Part shown: one piece after another, positions 41,845-50,048 of the stretch | Numbering within the stretch: the first letter of the stretch is position 1 | Layout of the letters: the number at the start of each line of letters is the position of its first letter | NCBI RefSeq assembly: GCF_021390175.1 | Contig: NZ_CP090004.1 | Location: 2,719,001-2,783,000, forward strand | Origin: Flagellimonas sp. HMM57 | Lineage (GTDB): Bacteria > Bacteroidota > Bacteroidia > Flavobacteriales > Flavobacteriaceae | Direction: 5' to 3' | DNA: 64,000 nt | Notes under the pieces: generated by a model | What the model saw: only the letters and a program-made list of their open reading frames with translations | What the model was told of the DNA's origin: nothing | The model's database searches: none | Program-made: the position numbers and the translations under genes

Positions 41845-43203
41845 TTAGTCAGCTTGTTGGGCGCTTGTCCAATCGATTTTTCTTGAAGTAAACATGATGA
41901 TGCTCAAAATGATAAACAATCCTATACTGCCTACTAGTAGCGCATAATCCTCCAATTGAATAATGACGAATATAAATGTGTAAAGACTCAACATAGAACC
42001 AAATATGAGCAGGGTAAACTTCAGGTTTTTTAAGATAGACCTTGAATATAATGTAATCAAGGATACCACTGCAGTGCCCGAAACCAGATAGGCAAAAAGA
42101 TAGTTTTTATGTTCTGAAATTGAAATGAGCAACGTATAAAACATTACCAAGGCCAAACCTATCATTAAATATTGGAAAGGATGGATTGCAATTTTGCTAC
42201 TGATTTGGATTAGAAGAAACACCAATAAGGTCAGCCCTATGATCATGAGGCCATATTTACTGGTACGCGATGTTTTTTGGTAATCGTCTACGGGTACCAA
42301 AAAAGCTGTGCCAAAAGAAGACTGTGATAAATCGGGCAATATATCGAAAAAGTATTGCCCAAATTTACGGTTGGTTTCCAAGACTTTCCATTTGGCCTCA
42401 AAACCATCTGGGGAAATCTTTTTCCCTTCGGTATCGGGCAAGAAATTACCATTAAAACTAGGAGAATGCCAGTTGGATTTCATGAAGACCTGTGTCTCTT
42501 TTCCAACGGGGACAAACTGTAGGTTATGGCTTCCATTAACTTCCAGATTGGATTCAAAAGCTAAAGGTTGTTTTTGTAGCTCATCTAGATTTTTTAGAAA
42601 GCCCGACTCTAATGTATTCATGAAGGAATTGTTGAACTTGGGCTTTAAATCATAGGTTTCTTCCCCTAATTTAACCTGAATGGTATTCCGTATTCCTTTT
42701 AGGTTACTTGTTTTAAAAAGCAAGGTAGCCTTGTCCCAGAGAATATCTTCTTTGTTGATTTCTTTGCTGGAAAAATCAGGGTTGATGAATTTTCCGTCCA
42801 TTTTTAGCATTGCCGTATATACTACAGATTCATAAATGCCACGCTCTAAAGGCTGTGTTTTTACTTTGGAATCAATATTGAGTTCTCCTGGGAAGAAATA
42901 CGCATTATGTTTTTGAGCTTTTAGGGTCTTTAGAAATGTTTTGGTCTTCTCATCAAATACTTTTTCTTCAATATAGGTTTGGTAGGGAATTTTTAGAATA
43001 GGACCGTAGACCACAACTTCCTTGCCCCATTTTGTATTGATTTCTTCAACTACTTCTGTTTGCCGATACCCTCTTTCCCGTATCAAATCGCCAACGAAAC
43101 CCAGGGGAATCAATAGTATTAGAATTAAAAAGCCAACGGTAATCATTTTGGCGGTAATCGAATTTTTAAACCAGTTTCCAATTTTTTGTTTTTGTGATGT
43201 CAT
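41845..43203 (-). CDS. creD: CreD-family inner membrane protein
   Basis: 452 residues. One N-terminal helix (around 20-40), a large periplasmic domain (about 45-300) and five to six helices at the C-terminus, as in CreD. Signatures: IPLGFVGDLIRERGYRQTEV near 40, GSHNLQFVPVGKETQV near 227 and the conserved FGTAFLVPVDDYQKT near 305. CreD is linked to cell-envelope stress in enterobacteria. Here there is no CreBC system; the gene follows a two-gene unit that encodes a winged-helix regulator, and the same operator-like motif precedes both. Confidence 0.92.
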   Translation of the reverse strand: MTSQKQKIGNWFKNSITAKMITVGFLILILLIPLGFVGDLIRERGYRQTEVVEEINTKWGKEVVVYGPILKIPYQTYIEEKVFDEKTKTFLKTLKAQKHNAYFFPGELNIDSKVKTQPLERGIYESVVYTAMLKMDGKFINPDFSSKEINKEDILWDKATLLFKTSNLKGIRNTIQVKLGEETYDLKPKFNNSFMNTLESGFLKNLDELQKQPLAFESNLEVNGSHNLQFVPVGKETQVFMKSNWHSPSFNGNFLPDTEGKKISPDGFEAKWKVLETNRKFGQYFFDILPDLSQSSFGTAFLVPVDDYQKTSRTSKYGLMIIGLTLLVFLLIQISSKIAIHPFQYLMIGLALVMFYTLLISISEHKNYLFAYLVSGTAVVSLITLYSRSILKNLKFTLLIFGSMLSLYTFIFVIIQLEDYALLVGSIGLFIILSIIMFTSRKIDWTSAQQAD

Positions 43204-43215
43204 ATTTTTTAATTT

Positions 43216-43237
43216 AAAGTACTTTGTATTTCAAAGT
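43216..43237. promoter_or_regulatory. operator-like motif upstream of creD
   Basis: AAAGTACTTT (perfect 10-bp palindrome) overlapping ACTTTGTATTTCAAAGT (inverted repeat, one mismatch). The start of creD is 12 bp away. A nearly identical motif precedes the 202-aa gene. Confidence 0.6.
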
Positions 43238-43253
43238 GAATTGATAAAAAAAT

Positions 43254-43550
43254 TTAATTTTGATTTTTGATGATGTTTTCCAAGGCTTCAATATGTTTTT
43301 TAAAGGATAACTTTCCCAATGGGGTAGCGGTATATCTTGTATTGGGTTTCTTTCCAATAAAGGATTTTTCAATTTTGATGTATTCAGCTTTTTCCAGCGT
43401 TTTTGTGTGACTTGCCAAATTACCATCAGTTACGTTCAGTAGTTCTTTTAACCGATTAAAATCAACTTCTTCGTTCACCATAAGGATGGACATTATGCCC
43501 AGCCGAATGCGATGGTCAAATAATTTGTTTATGTTGTCTATGAGCCCCAT
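43254..43550 (-). CDS. winged-helix transcriptional regulator, 98 aa
   Basis: 98-residue single-domain MarR/ArsR-like winged helix (the DUF-type wHTH found with membrane proteins): LFDHRIRLGIMSIL, then the recognition part LKELLNVTDGNLASHTKTLEKAEYI, then a wing with RYTATPLGKLSFKKHI. It has no sensor domain or metal site, so it is probably controlled by the partner membrane protein or by its own level. It starts 1 bp after the 202-aa membrane protein stop (spacing 43550 to 43552). It is the obvious candidate to bind the repeated motif upstream of both units. Confidence 0.9.
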   Translation of the reverse strand: MGLIDNINKLFDHRIRLGIMSILMVNEEVDFNRLKELLNVTDGNLASHTKTLEKAEYIKIEKSFIGKKPNTRYTATPLGKLSFKKHIEALENIIKNQN

Positions 43551-43551
43551 G

Positions 43552-44160
43552 TTAAGCTTTGGCTTCTTTTAGATACATTAAACTGCCATAAATAATGTGC
43601 AGTACCCCAAAACCAAGAACCCAGAACCAAAATCCGTAGCCTGGGAGGGCAGCGCATAATAATCCAAGGACTATTTCGGAGTACCCTAAATACTTTACCT
43701 TACCAATGGTATATTTTGAGGCGTTTACCAAAGCAAGCCCATAGAAAATCAACATGAGCGAAGCCGTTAGTCCATAATGTAGGCTATTTAATTTTATTAG
43801 AATATAGATGCCTCCTGTTATTAAGGGCACAAGAAAACTTACCAAGAGTCTTTTAGTGGTAGCGTCCCAAATTTTCTCGTTATTCTTTTTCGCTTTTTTG
43901 GTCGTGAGCAGGTAGGCAGAAACAAAACTAAGAACTGCAACTGCAATTAAGATGGCTATGAGCATTCTAAAGTTCCAACTGTGAAGAATTACATAGTCAC
44001 TGTTTCTGGGCAATAAAAATAGATAAGCCAGAACTGCTCCTACGATTGCATAAAAGCCAGCCAATATTCCAGATAGCCCGCTCAATGAGATGAAACGGGA
44101 AGATTTGTTCATTAAATCCTTGATTTGGGATATGTCTTCTAAGTATTTTTTTGATTCCAT
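43552..44160 (-). CDS. membrane protein co-transcribed with winged-helix regulator, 202 aa
   Basis: 202 residues, six to seven helices, cytoplasmic N-terminus MESKKYLEDISQIKDL. The family of membrane proteins encoded before a small wHTH regulator is common in Bacteroidota but has no name I can assign. The starting region contains the operator-like motif directly at the ATG, which suggests negative autoregulation. Role in the CreD/envelope system is inferred only from context. Confidence 0.8.
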   Translation of the reverse strand: MESKKYLEDISQIKDLMNKSSRFISLSGLSGILAGFYAIVGAVLAYLFLLPRNSDYVILHSWNFRMLIAILIAVAVLSFVSAYLLTTKKAKKNNEKIWDATTKRLLVSFLVPLITGGIYILIKLNSLHYGLTASLMLIFYGLALVNASKYTIGKVKYLGYSEIVLGLLCAALPGYGFWFWVLGFGVLHIIYGSLMYLKEAKA

Positions 44161-44163
44161 TTT

Positions 44164-44185
44164 AAAGTACTTTGAAATTCAAAGT
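44164..44185. promoter_or_regulatory. operator-like motif upstream of the 202-aa gene
   Basis: AAAGTACTTT overlapping a perfect 17-bp inverted repeat ACTTTGAA-A-TTCAAAGT (44169-44185), 3 bp before the ATG. It overlaps the -7 box TAACTTTG on the same strand. Confidence 0.65.
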
Positions 44186-44187
44186 TA
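44180..44187 (-). promoter_or_regulatory. -7 promoter box of the 202-aa gene (TAACTTTG)
   Basis: Matches TAnnTTTG and overlaps the right arm of the operator-like inverted repeat, so a bound regulator would block the promoter. Confidence 0.5.
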
Positions 44188-44241
44188 AAATATTATTTGA
44201 ATTCAAAACCCATTTTTTTAAATATTCGATAAAAATCATGT

Positions 44242-44249
44242 TATTTTTG
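44242..44249 (+). promoter_or_regulatory. -7 promoter box of the DUF1801 gene (TATTTTTG)
   Basis: TAnnTTTG match only 4 bp before the GTG start, implying a leaderless or very short-leader message. Confidence 0.4.
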
Positions 44250-44253
44250 ATTT

Positions 44254-44628
44254 GTGAACCCTGCTGAAGAATACATCCTGAGTCGAGATGAGCCTTATCG
44301 TAGTATATTATTGCACCTTAAGGCAGTAATTGAACATGTCATTCCTGAGGTCGATATGAAGTATAAATGGAGAATCCCCTGTTTTTATGTGGGTAAACAC
44401 TCTATTTGTTATCTTAACGCTTCCTATAAGGGAAAATTCGTGGATATCGCTTTTTGGAATTCCGCCCACCTTACCAAACACACTGAATTGATGTTTTCTG
44501 AAAAACGAAAAGTGGTCAAGTCTTTTCGGTATACAACTCTGGAAGAAATCAATGATGAAATTCTTATAGAGGTTTTGGAAGAAGTATATTCCTTAAGGGA
44601 AAAAGGCTTTTACAAAAGAGATAGCTGA
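44254..44628 (+). CDS. DUF1801 family protein
   Basis: 124 residues with a GTG start at 44254. The family signature is visible: EEYILSRDEPYRSILLHLKAVIEHVIPEV, KYKWRIPCFYVGKHSICYLNA, and KGKFVDIAFWNSAHL. DUF1801 proteins are small, soluble and of unknown function. The gene is divergent from the membrane protein/regulator unit across a 93-bp spacer, so it might share the operator-like motif. Confidence 0.85.
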   Translation: MNPAEEYILSRDEPYRSILLHLKAVIEHVIPEVDMKYKWRIPCFYVGKHSICYLNASYKGKFVDIAFWNSAHLTKHTELMFSEKRKVVKSFRYTTLEEINDEILIEVLEEVYSLREKGFYKRDS

Positions 44629-44683
44629 AAAAACGATTCAAATTCACTTAAAACTAAAGGTCTGACCCGAATTACACTGATTC

Positions 44684-45508
44684 TCACGAGTCAAAACTGT
44701 TTACCGTTTCCCTTAGGGCAACCAAATCAGTCAATAACTTTTCAAGTAAACTTAAATCCAACATATTGGCCCCATCGCTTTTTGCATTTGAGGGATCAAA
44801 ATGTGTTTCCATAAAAAGTCCATCAACACCTGCTGCAATTCCTGCACGTGCCATGGTTCCGATAAGTGCGGGTCTTCCACCCGTAACTCCAGAGGATTGG
44901 TTGGGCTGTTGAAGGGAATGGGTCACATCCAAAACCACGGGAGCATATTGCTTCATGGTTGGGACTCCCCTAAAATCGACAATCATATCCTGATAGCCGA
45001 ACATGGTGCCACGATCTGTTATCCAAGCTTTGTCACTCCCCGAATCCTTTACTTTGTTCACGGCATGTTGCATACTTTCTGGACTCATAAACTGTCCTTT
45101 TTTCAAATTGACCACTTTTCCCGTTTTGGCCGCAGCAACTACGAGGTCGGTCTGGCGAACCAAAAAAGCGGGTATTTGCAGTACATCAACGTACTCGGCC
45201 GCCATATCGGCATCAGCGATTTCATGAACATCCGTTACTGTCGGTACCTTGAAAGTTTCGGAAACCTTTCCCAAGATCTTCAACGCTTTTTCGTCTCCAA
45301 TTCCTGTGAAAGAGTCAATTCGGCTTCTGTTCGCTTTTTTGAAACTTCCCTTAAATACATACGGAATCTCTAATTTGTCTGTGATGGTGACCACCTTTTC
45401 AGCTATTCTTAGTGCCATTTCCTCACCTTCGATAGCGCAAGGCCCCGCAAGCAAAAAAAAGTTGTTGGAATCGGTATGTTTAATTTGGGGAATGCGTTGA
45501 AGTTCCAT
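44684..45508 (-). CDS. kdsA: 2-dehydro-3-deoxyphosphooctonate aldolase (KDO-8-P synthase)
   Basis: 274 residues. Condenses PEP and arabinose-5-phosphate to KDO-8-P for lipopolysaccharide. The N-terminal AGPCAIEG contains the Cys of the metal-dependent class; Escherichia coli has Asn there. Other signatures: YVFKGSFKKANRSR near 49, VTDVHE near 92 and SLQQPNQSSGVTGGRPALIG near 199. A minus-strand TACTTTTG box at 45528 precedes it. Confidence 0.96.
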   Translation of the reverse strand: MELQRIPQIKHTDSNNFFLLAGPCAIEGEEMALRIAEKVVTITDKLEIPYVFKGSFKKANRSRIDSFTGIGDEKALKILGKVSETFKVPTVTDVHEIADADMAAEYVDVLQIPAFLVRQTDLVVAAAKTGKVVNLKKGQFMSPESMQHAVNKVKDSGSDKAWITDRGTMFGYQDMIVDFRGVPTMKQYAPVVLDVTHSLQQPNQSSGVTGGRPALIGTMARAGIAAGVDGLFMETHFDPSNAKSDGANMLDLSLLEKLLTDLVALRETVNSFDS

Positions 45509-45527
45509 AAAAAATCAAAATTTATAG

Positions 45528-45535
45528 CAAAAGTA
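45528..45535 (-). promoter_or_regulatory. -7 promoter box of kdsA (TACTTTTG)
   Basis: TAnnTTTG match 19 bp upstream of the ATG. It lies in a CAAAAG-N5-CTTTTG inverted repeat. Confidence 0.45.
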
Positions 45536-45659
45536 CTGCTTTTGATGCATTCAAGTAATGATCACAATGTGAAAGCAAGAAGTGGTAAATCATCTATACT
45601 ATATCGTTTGGGCCAAACCTGAAAAAACATAACATAACATTAATTTAATACGTACTGAA

Positions 45660-45689
45660 TTTGATGCACAAGCATGATAAGTATTTTTG
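45660..45689 (+). promoter_or_regulatory. promoter of the giant nuclease gene (TTTG-N18-TATTTTTG)
   Basis: TTTG at 45660-45663, 18-bp spacer and TATTTTTG at 45682-45689; the best complete Bacteroidota promoter match in the window, 26 bp before the ATG. Confidence 0.65.
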
Positions 45690-45715
45690 GCTACCATTAA
45701 TTAACATTTTTTTAT

Positions 45716-48700
45716 ATGAAACAAAAACTACTCTTTTTCTTTTTTATTGGATTATTAGGAATGGCCAACGGCTTGGGTCAGTCCGTTTTTATCAACGAAA
45801 TCCACTATGATAATGCTAGCACCGATGTGGAGGAAGCAATCGAAATTGCTGGTCCTGCGAGTACAGATTTGTCAGGTTGGTCACTTGTTTTATACAATGG
45901 TTCCAACGGTAGTGTCTATAATGAGGTAGCTTTATCGGGTGCTATCCCAAATCAACAGAACGGATACGGAACGATTTTGATTGCTTTTCCGACCAATGGT
46001 CTTCAAAATGGCGCTCCAGATGGTGTTGCACTAGTAGATAACACGGATAACGTAGTACAATTTTTAAGTTATGAAGGAACTTTCACAGCAGTCGGTGGTG
46101 TCGCGGATGGTCTTTTGAGCACGGATATTGGTGTTTCTGAATCACCGAGCACTCCCGTAGGTGCATCCCTGACTTTGACAGGTACAGGGTTTTTCTATGA
46201 AGATTTTACATGGGAAGTCGCACAAAACAACAGTTACGGCGCAATAAATGCTGGACAAAGCTTTGGTGAACCAATTTTAGCACCTATTATCAACGAATTT
46301 GTTTTTAACCATACGGGTGGAGATACTAATGAATTTGTTGAAGTTTTTGCACCTGCCAATACTGATTTGAGCAGTTTTTGGCTTCTGGAAATCGAAGGGG
46401 ATTCCAATAGCCCCGGCACTATCGATGAAGTGATTCAATTAGGTACTACAGACGCCAACGGGTATTTCACAACAGGATTTTTATCAAATGCATTTGAAAA
46501 TGGAACAGTAAGCTTGTTATTGGTTTCCAACTTTACAGGCACTGTTGGTGACGACTTGGATACGAATGATGACGGTGTTCTGGACACGACACCATGGGAA
46601 GCTATTTTGGACGATGTTGGTGTAAACGATGGTGGTTCGGGTGATTTTAATTATAGTCAGGTAGTATTGTCACAAGGTTTTGATGGAATTTCATTTACCG
46701 TGGGTGGAGCTTCAAGAATACCCAATGCTACAGATACCGATAATGCTTCGGATTGGGTCCGAAACGATTTTGATGGGCAAGGCTTGCCCGATTTTCCATC
46801 CGCAGTTGCAGATAATGGGGAGGCTATAAATACTCCAGCAGCTGAGAATGAAACTGCTTTAGTGGTTGGACCGGTGTCTGTTCTTATCAATGAATTGGAT
46901 GTAGATACCCCAAGCACCGATACACTGGAATTTTTGGAACTCTATGATGGTGGTGCGGGAAATACAGCATTAGATGGTTTGGTGCTCGTACTGTACAATG
47001 GAAATGGCAATACTAGCTATAATGCCATAGATCTAGACGGATTTAGTACAAATGTCGAAGGTTATTTTGTGATTGGAAATGCTGATGTTCTTAATGTTGA
47101 CCTTGTAGTTGGTTCCAATGCATTTCAAAATGGTGAGGACGCCATAGCACTTTATGTGGGTGATGCTACTGACTTTCCATCTGGAACTCCAGTGACCACA
47201 GATGGTTTGGTCGATGCTATTGTTTATGGAACAGATGACCCAGACGCTACAGAACTATTGGTTTTGCTCAACGAAGGGCAATTGCAGCTCAATGAAAACA
47301 CCAATGGTGATAAGGATAATGAATCTATGCAACGTATTCCCAATGGTGATGGAGGCGTAAGAAATACGGATGCTTATGTGGTCAAGACCCCAACACCTGG
47401 TACTGCAAACGATGCTGTTGTAAATCCAGGGGAAATCATTTCAATAGCTGATGCGAGAGCGATTACAGAAGGAAACGTTGTTACGATTACGGGAATATTG
47501 ACTGTATCCGATAATTTTGGAGGACCTGCCTATATTCAGGACGATACCGGTGCCATCGCCATTTTTGATGCAGCAGTGCATGGTGAAGGAGTTTTTGCAG
47601 TTGGTGATTCCATAACGGTCACGGGTACACGTTCTTCATTTAGGCAATTACAGCAATTGAATCCTGTGGCCAGTGTTGAAAAAAATCCTCAACCCACAGA
47701 AAGCATTGAGCCAAGAGTTGTCACGTTAGCAGAATTGGGTAATTATCCCGGCGAATTGGTACAAATACGAAATGTAAGTTTTCCCAATCCGGGTGATTTG
47801 TTTTTTGGGAACTCCAATTACACGGTTACTGATGCAAGTGGTTCAGGAGAGCTACGTCTAGACAGTGATGTCGCCGATTTGGTTGGCAAGGTACAACCTG
47901 AGTCCTGTGGAACCGTTGCTGGCGTAGTGGGTAGATTTGAAGATACATTCCAATTATTGCCAAGATCGTTTGAAGATGTACCCTGTGCTGAAACTTTTGT
48001 GCCACCCGGGGACAATCTTGGTATTCCCAAAGATGAAACTTTTGATGTAGTAACCTGGAATATTGAGTGGTTCGGTGACGAAGGTAATTCTCCCGCTGCC
48101 GGCAATCCGCTTTCAGATGCCATTCAGCGCGACAGTGTGTTGACAGTTTTGAGCCAATTGGATGCCGATGTGTATGCCGTTCAAGAAATTGCGGACGATA
48201 CGCTTTTTACTGAATTGGTAGGACTTTTGCCAGGATATGATTTCGTGCTTTCCGAAGCGGTTTCCAATCCTACGGGAACCCCACCTTTTCAAAAAGTCGG
48301 GTTTATTTACAAAACGAAAACTGTGAATCCTGTGGCTACTAGGCCACTTTTACAATCCATACATCCGTTGTACAATGGTGGTGACGATAGTGCGCTGGTT
48401 GATTACCCTAGTGAAACCGACCGTTTTTACGCAAGTGGTAGATTACCATTTTTAATGACCGCCGATGTTACGATTGATGGAGTCACTGAACAATTGGATT
48501 TAATTGCACTACATGCAAGGGCGAATAGCGGCAATGAATCACAGAATCGCTACGATATGCGTAAATATGATGTGGAAGTGCTCAAAGATTCCTTGGATGT
48601 ACAGTTTGCAGATAGAAAATTGATTCTTCTAGGCGATTATAACGATGATGTGGATGAAACCGTAGCTGATATCCCTTCAACGGTTACAAGTTTTGAGGAA

Positions 48701-49801
48701 TACGTAAACGATACCGAGAATTACCGTATCATTTCATCACTTTTGAGTGAGCAAGGGTTTCGCTCCTTCGTTTTTAGGGAGAATATGATAGATCATATTG
48801 CTTACACCAATGAACTTTTTGAAAATTATATCGAAGAATCCGTCACGGTGCATTATGAAGTTTTCGATAACGATTACTCCAGCACTGCATCTGACCACTT
48901 TCCAGTATCAGCGCGCTTCCAGTTGAAGGGATTGACCTTGGATAGTATCGCTATAGTTGATGTAAGTTGTAACGGAGCTTTAGATGGAAGCATCACATTG
49001 GAAGTTTCTGGAGGAATTGCTCCTTACGAATATTTATGGAGCGATGGGCAGATAACCGAAACAGCAATAGATTTAAAATCAGGTGAGTATTCAGTAATTG
49101 TAACCGATTCATTGGATAATTCAATCTTATCCGAAACTATTGTCATTTCAGAACCAGAAGCTATCGATTTTAGTGTTCCTGAAGATGCGAAGGTATATCT
49201 GGGATATCGAAAAGCAGAATGTGCCGACCTTTCGGTGAGCAACATCATAAATGCACAAGGAGCATATACTATAGTATGGAGTACTGGGGAAACTAGTGAG
49301 GGAATCACCGTTTGCCCCAAAGAAAATACTACATATACGGTCACAGTGACCGATGAGACCGGTTGTAGCACTACAAAAGAAATTGTGGTTGAAGCCGTTG
49401 ATGTCAGCTGTGGTTCCAATCGATATTTTTCTAAAGTTCAGATTTGCTTCAGGGGCCGTTCTTACTGTGTCTCGGAATGGGCTGCACATTGGTACCTTAA
49501 AAAAGGTGCGGTATTGGGAAGCTGTGATGGCGCTAACGCACCTGTTTTCTCAAAAGTATATTTAGTCAGAAATCCTGTCTTCAATCAAGCGAAACTCTAT
49601 ATAGATAGTGAGGAAGATGTTGTTGCGGATTTTGAGGTGTATGACCTTTTTGGAAGATTGGTGTTCACTTCATCCCAAAATGTAGAACAAGGGAAATCTT
49701 TTGTGAGACTGGATGTTTCTCAACTACGGAGAGGACTTTATTTCTTGAAACCATCGGTTAATGGGCAGGTTCAAAAAACAATACGCTTATTGAAATGGTA
49801 A
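45716..49801 (+). CDS. secreted endonuclease/exonuclease/phosphatase-family nuclease with lamin-tail domains and T9SS sorting domain
   Basis: 1361 residues. Signal peptide about 1-21. Three lamin-tail-like domains follow (about 22-185, 190-390, 395-570; each begins with an INE motif such as FINEIHYDNA). Then a beta-barrel nucleic-acid-binding (DUF5689/OB-like) domain at about 575-760, and an EEP nuclease domain at about 775-1075 with TWNIEWFGDEG, DVYAVQEIAD, LILLGDYND and SDHFPVSARF. Next are a SprB-like repeat (VSCNGALDGSITLEVSGG), a second one, a Cys-containing stretch, and a type IX C-terminal sorting domain (FEVYDLFGRLVF ... LRRGLYFLKP). It probably degrades extracellular DNA for nutrients or phosphate and is exported by the gliding-associated T9SS. 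Confidence 0.92.
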   Translation: MKQKLLFFFFIGLLGMANGLGQSVFINEIHYDNASTDVEEAIEIAGPASTDLSGWSLVLYNGSNGSVYNEVALSGAIPNQQNGYGTILIAFPTNGLQNGAPDGVALVDNTDNVVQFLSYEGTFTAVGGVADGLLSTDIGVSESPSTPVGASLTLTGTGFFYEDFTWEVAQNNSYGAINAGQSFGEPILAPIINEFVFNHTGGDTNEFVEVFAPANTDLSSFWLLEIEGDSNSPGTIDEVIQLGTTDANGYFTTGFLSNAFENGTVSLLLVSNFTGTVGDDLDTNDDGVLDTTPWEAILDDVGVNDGGSGDFNYSQVVLSQGFDGISFTVGGASRIPNATDTDNASDWVRNDFDGQGLPDFPSAVADNGEAINTPAAENETALVVGPVSVLINELDVDTPSTDTLEFLELYDGGAGNTALDGLVLVLYNGNGNTSYNAIDLDGFSTNVEGYFVIGNADVLNVDLVVGSNAFQNGEDAIALYVGDATDFPSGTPVTTDGLVDAIVYGTDDPDATELLVLLNEGQLQLNENTNGDKDNESMQRIPNGDGGVRNTDAYVVKTPTPGTANDAVVNPGEIISIADARAITEGNVVTITGILTVSDNFGGPAYIQDDTGAIAIFDAAVHGEGVFAVGDSITVTGTRSSFRQLQQLNPVASVEKNPQPTESIEPRVVTLAELGNYPGELVQIRNVSFPNPGDLFFGNSNYTVTDASGSGELRLDSDVADLVGKVQPESCGTVAGVVGRFEDTFQLLPRSFEDVPCAETFVPPGDNLGIPKDETFDVVTWNIEWFGDEGNSPAAGNPLSDAIQRDSVLTVLSQLDADVYAVQEIADDTLFTELVGLLPGYDFVLSEAVSNPTGTPPFQKVGFIYKTKTVNPVATRPLLQSIHPLYNGGDDSALVDYPSETDRFYASGRLPFLMTADVTIDGVTEQLDLIALHARANSGNESQNRYDMRKYDVEVLKDSLDVQFADRKLILLGDYNDDVDETVADIPSTVTSFEEYVNDTENYRIISSLLSEQGFRSFVFRENMIDHIAYTNELFENYIEESVTVHYEVFDNDYSSTASDHFPVSARFQLKGLTLDSIAIVDVSCNGALDGSITLEVSGGIAPYEYLWSDGQITETAIDLKSGEYSVIVTDSLDNSILSETIVISEPEAIDFSVPEDAKVYLGYRKAECADLSVSNIINAQGAYTIVWSTGETSEGITVCPKENTTYTVTVTDETGCSTTKEIVVEAVDVSCGSNRYFSKVQICFRGRSYCVSEWAAHWYLKKGAVLGSCDGANAPVFSKVYLVRNPVFNQAKLYIDSEEDVVADFEVYDLFGRLVFTSSQNVEQGKSFVRLDVSQLRRGLYFLKPSVNGQVQKTIRLLKW

Positions 49802-49846
49802 GCAGAAATCTAGTCTATTGAGATGGTATCAATAAACTGATTGGCT

Positions 49847-49885
49847 AAAGCCCCAAAACCTAATTATTTGGTTTTGGGGCTTTTT
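49847..49885 (+). terminator. rho-independent terminator after the nuclease gene
   Basis: Perfect 14-bp stem from AAAGCCCCAAAACC, 9-nt AT loop, then TTTTT. Confidence 0.92.
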
Positions 49886-50020
49886 ATATTGGATAATCTA
49901 TTTAAGATTGTTTCTTTTTAAACCATCCTTTTATCGAGGTATTAGTGAAGTATTGAACTTCCTATAAATCAATAAGATAAAAATAACATTTGATAAGGTG
50001 TACAAGTAGAGAAATCGCAG

Positions 50021-50028
50021 TATCTTTG
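50021..50028 (+). promoter_or_regulatory. -7 promoter box of typA (TATCTTTG)
   Basis: TAnnTTTG match 20 bp before the ATG. The -33 box is unclear. Confidence 0.5.
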
Positions 50029-50048
50029 CAGGCTTAAAAAAATAGGTT

